A stretch of DNA of 64,000 nt from Microbacterium sp. JZ31 (lineage in GTDB: Bacteria; Actinomycetota; Actinomycetes; Actinomycetales; Microbacteriaceae): contig NZ_CP017661.1 in assembly GCF_016805985.1 (NCBI RefSeq), forward strand, positions 1-64,000, given 5' to 3'. The position numbers were made by a program, and so were the translations under genes. The notes under the pieces are model-generated. The model made no database searches. It had not been told where the DNA came from and was given only the letters and a program-made list of their open reading frames with translations. Shown here piece after piece: positions 62,301 through 64,000 of the stretch (position 1 is the first letter of the stretch; the number at the start of each line of letters is the position of its first letter).

Positions 62301-62767
62301 TAGTCGTCGAGGTCGTCAAGCCCGTCGGTGGCGAGCACGGCGAGCCCGCCCTCGCCCGCTTCCGGCGCGCCCTGCGCGATCCGGCGCCACAGGTCGCGCC
62401 GCAGCGTGCGCTTGACCGCGATCGCGATCCGTCGCGCGGCGACCTCGGTGGCCCATCCGGATCCGGAGCGCAGGATCGCGCCGGTCGCGCCGAGCAGCAG
62501 GATCTCGCGCGGGTCGAACGCGCCGCGCTGCAGCCCCGCGATGCCCGCGGCGACCGCGCCCGCGACGAGCACGAGCCCGACGGCGCGCAGCGCCGCGAGC
62601 ATCCCGAGCACGAGGACCGACGCCGGCCGCACCGGGCCCAGCTCGGGACGCGTCGCGGCCCGCTTCGGCCGCGCGGCCTCGACCTCCCAGGGGTCGAAGC
62701 CGCCGGTGGGCGGCGCGGTGGGGCGCTCCGCCGGCGGCCGGCGGGGAGACGTCCGGGTGACGGTCAT
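59369..62767 (-). CDS. cydDC: Fused thiol reductant ABC exporter CydDC
   Basis: This 1132-residue protein is two complete ABC exporter halves in one chain. The first half (CydD-like, residues about 1-560) has a six-helix membrane domain, Walker A GPSGSGKSTLLAAL, a degenerate signature LSPGELRRLAVARALA and Walker B LLVLDEPTAHLD. The second half (CydC-like) has Walker A GPSGSGKSTLLSIV, intact LSGGERQRLAVARAL and VILLDEPTAHLD. CydDC exports glutathione/cysteine-type reductants and is needed to assemble cytochrome bd. It starts 7 bp after cydB. Fusion is common in actinobacteria. Confidence 0.95.
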   Translation of the reverse strand: MTVTRTSPRRPPAERPTAPPTGGFDPWEVEAARPKRAATRPELGPVRPASVLVLGMLAALRAVGLVLVAGAVAAGIAGLQRGAFDPREILLLGATGAILRSGSGWATEVAARRIAIAVKRTLRRDLWRRIAQGAPEAGEGGLAVLATDGLDDLDDYYVRSLPALIAAVVVPAIVGLRILGADWVSALVVVLTVPLVPFFMALIGRHTQARTDEALGALSRLADHLTELARGLPVLVGLGRVAEQARALDGVQRAYRTRTQETLRWAFLSALVLELIATISVAVVAVFLGLRLMERTVPLEAALLVLILAPECFAVVREVGTAFHASQNGLSALQRVREILAGPSRRSPDERPVGKTDAASPRGAVTLRGLAVRYPGRAASAFGPLDARLEGTTAITGPSGSGKSTLLAALAGTLPADAEVSGSLHGADGVAYAPQAPRGFADTPREELVLFGAPDPVAALAELGLADVADARIAELSPGELRRLAVARALARVDRGATLLVLDEPTAHLDRASADRVRAAIRSRAARTTVVLATHEPETLALAERSVRVDAPGRSRGVDSAATLRRAVGDAGAHRVDRPQRVETAERRDRAPERPLLPWLLGILLAFAAVGMGLALSAVSGWLIVRASVEEYIMYLLVAIVGVRFFGIGRSLARYTERLFTHEAAFRMVDALRLRLWHAIAARGAGSRRLLEGGTPVDYLVVLADELRDLLPRVIPPLAVGALSLVGVTLTTALVQPHLTGVVLVTLTAAAVVGAVLAIAAARGAQRARIAGRSEVVRGTAALSAAAADLRGNRVADRALDVLAEADARLARAERRVAWGAGLGGAVVVLATTLLAVAAPLLSTGSPAELTCVIALLALATLEPLADFVAAAHRLPALREVRTRIATLSARPDGARTHAEDDHGPSHESVPAPRPAARIGEIALHALAARYGDTEVFSGVHGVARAGEWLVVEGPSGSGKSTLLSIVMGALPAAAGAVRVDGVPLADLDADAWRARVAWCPQDAYVFDSTLRGNLLLARARADAPSDAEMTAVLDRVGLGPLLRTLPRGLDTRVGPGGSALSGGERQRLAVARALLTRAEVILLDEPTAHLDAPTAAAMMSDLRRATEDRIVLLVSHRADDRRPGDRVLTLA

Positions 62768-62774
62768 CCGAGTC

Positions 62775-63812
62775 CTACTTCGCGCGCAGCACGGCGGGCA
62801 GGAAGCCGTGCGCGCTGGGGATCGCGCCGGGCGTGACGCGCTTGCGGAAGATCCAGTACGACCAGGCCTGGTAGGCGAGCACGATCGGCAGGCCGATGCA
62901 CGCCACGACCGTCATGACGCCGAGCGTGTAGGGGCTGTTCGACGCGTTCGCGACCGTGAGGCCGTGGGCCGGGTCGAGCGTCGAGGGCAGCACGTACGGG
63001 AACATGCCCGCGAAGATCGACCCCGCGCCGAACAGCATGAACCCCGCGTACCCCGTGAAGGCGAGGCCCTCGCGCCGGGCTCGCGCGTTCCACCAGCCGA
63101 ACGCGGCGGCGACGACGGCGAGCACCACGAGCGCCCACGACAGCACGGTGCCGCCGTGCTGGAACTGCACCCAGAGCGCCCACACCGCGGCCGGCACCAG
63201 GCCGAGCGGGCCCCACGTCGCGGCGAAGCGGCCCGCACGCTCGCGCACGGGTCCGTCGCTCTTGAGCGCGAGGAACGTCGCGCCGTGCGTCAGCGAGAAG
63301 CCGACGAGCGCGAGTCCGCCGATCACGGCCGGCGCCGTCAGCCAGACGAACGGATGGCCGACGCGGTCGCCGTACTCGTCCAGCGGCAGCCCGGTCGACG
63401 TGACGGCGAGCGCCGCGCCCACGCAGAACGCGACGATCGCGGATCCGAGACCCAGCGACCACGTCCAGAACGTCACCCATCGCGGATCCGTCATCTTCCC
63501 GCGGTACTCGATGCTGACCGCGCGCAGGATGAGCCCCAGCAGCGTGATCGTGAGCGGCACGTACAGCGCCGAGAACAGCGAGGCGTACCACGCGGGGAAG
63601 GCGGCGAACATCGCCGCTCCCGCCGTGATCAGCCAGACCTCGTTGCCGTCCCACACGGGTCCGATCGTGTTCAGCATCACGCGGCGATCGTGGTCCTGCT
63701 TGGCGCTGAAGATCATGTGCATGCCCACGCCGAGGTCGAAGCCCTCCAGCAGCAGGAAGCCGATCCAGAGCACGCCGATCGCGACGAACCAGACGATGGC
63801 AAGCGGTTCCAT
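62775..63812 (-). CDS. cydB: Cytochrome bd oxidase subunit II
   Basis: This 345-residue, roughly eight-helix protein begins AIVWFVAIGVLWIGFLLLEGFDLGVGM, as in CydB. It contains VMLNTIGPVWDGNEVWLITAGAAMFAAFP and SIEYRGKMTDPRWVTFW. With CydA it forms the quinol oxidase that reduces O2 at low oxygen tension. GAGGAGA lies upstream of the ATG. It sits between cydA and cydDC in one leftward operon. Confidence 0.95.
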   Translation of the reverse strand: MEPLAIVWFVAIGVLWIGFLLLEGFDLGVGMHMIFSAKQDHDRRVMLNTIGPVWDGNEVWLITAGAAMFAAFPAWYASLFSALYVPLTITLLGLILRAVSIEYRGKMTDPRWVTFWTWSLGLGSAIVAFCVGAALAVTSTGLPLDEYGDRVGHPFVWLTAPAVIGGLALVGFSLTHGATFLALKSDGPVRERAGRFAATWGPLGLVPAAVWALWVQFQHGGTVLSWALVVLAVVAAAFGWWNARARREGLAFTGYAGFMLFGAGSIFAGMFPYVLPSTLDPAHGLTVANASNSPYTLGVMTVVACIGLPIVLAYQAWSYWIFRKRVTPGAIPSAHGFLPAVLRAK

Positions 63813-63836
63813 GAGTGTCTCCTCTTCGCGGCCGGG

Positions 63837-64000
63837 TCAGTACGCGAACGACAGGACGTCGTCCTTCTTGCCGGGGTCCTCGTCGTCCGGATGGTCGTCG
63901 GGTCCCCTGTCGGTGCGCTCGATACCGTGCTCCATGTCCGGCATCGCGCCCGCGACGCCGCCGCGCGCGTACTTGACCATCAGCACGAGCAGCACGACGA
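63837..64000 (-). CDS. cydA: Cytochrome bd oxidase subunit I, C-terminal end (partial)
   Basis: The last 54 or so codons of a gene that enters from beyond the window edge. They encode the end of a transmembrane helix (VVLLVLMVKYARGG) and a charged cytoplasmic tail with an Asp-rich stretch (GPDDHPDDEDPGKKDDV) ending in LSFAY. This matches the end of CydA, and position just upstream of cydB supports it. The haem ligands lie outside the window. Confidence 0.85.
   Translation of the reverse strand, partial: VVLLVLMVKYARGGVAGAMPDMEHGIERTDRGPDDHPDDEDPGKKDDVLSFAY

Overview
The window is a 64-kb piece of a very GC-rich actinobacterial chromosome, most likely from Microbacteriaceae (Microbacterium or a close relative). 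The evidence is the strong third-position GC bias, the many GTG starts and ATGA/GTGA gene overlaps, a DUF222/HNH endonuclease gene, an intergenic repeat of the kind I recall from Microbacterium, and the gene families themselves. Genus assignment is inference. I found no rRNA, tRNA, CRISPR array, insertion sequence or prophage.

Layout. (1) 1-8 kb: a sugar-phosphate isomerase; a manganese unit (mntH plus an MntR-type regulator) with a palindromic operator; a TrmH RNA methyltransferase; an M23 peptidase with a Pro/Thr/Lys tail; a VOC protein; an aldo/keto reductase and a MATE exporter. (2) 8.1-16.2 kb: a divergent deoxy-uronate regulon. A TRAP transporter (dctPQM), kduI and an IclR regulator read rightward; a Zn-alcohol dehydrogenase, kduD, a KDPG aldolase and a KDG kinase read leftward. 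Together they convert an imported 5-keto-4-deoxyuronate to pyruvate and glyceraldehyde 3-phosphate. (3) 16.3-19 kb: an M13 metallopeptidase and a uridine-kinase-like protein. (4) 19-33 kb: a hemicellulose (xyloglucan- or xylan-type) oligosaccharide locus with a two-permease/binding-protein ABC importer lacking its own ATPase, DUF624, a LacI regulator, and an overlapping GH42-GH31-GH3-GH43 operon with two matching LacI-type operators.

(5) 33-41.5 kb: DUF4232 membrane protein, small lipoprotein, SWIM/SNF2 helicase, a beta-lactamase-fold protein without its catalytic serine and lysine, an M23-like protein and a DUF222/HNH protein. (6) 41.5-59.3 kb: an aromatic catabolic region. It holds a LigM-type tetrahydrofolate-dependent O-demethylase with metF and purU plus a PadR regulator; an MFS transporter; a CitAB-like two-component system whose kinase is frameshifted; a tripartite tricarboxylate transporter (tctCBA); a TetR regulator with tandem operators; a second purU; and an IclR regulator followed by pcaHGBDC. 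In the simplest reading, methoxylated aromatic acids such as vanillate are demethylated by LigM. The methyl-THF is then recycled through MetF and PurU, and the resulting protocatechuate is opened and processed to 3-oxoadipate by PcaHGBDC. (7) 59.4-64 kb: cytochrome bd oxidase (cydA partial, cydB) with a fused cydDC exporter.

The most interesting material is the LigM/MetF/PurU module with its own repeat-bearing promoter beside a complete protocatechuate branch, the paired purU genes, the broken sensor kinase, the inactive-looking beta-lactamase homologue, a 13-codon leader peptide coupled to the ABC permease, and several readable operators.
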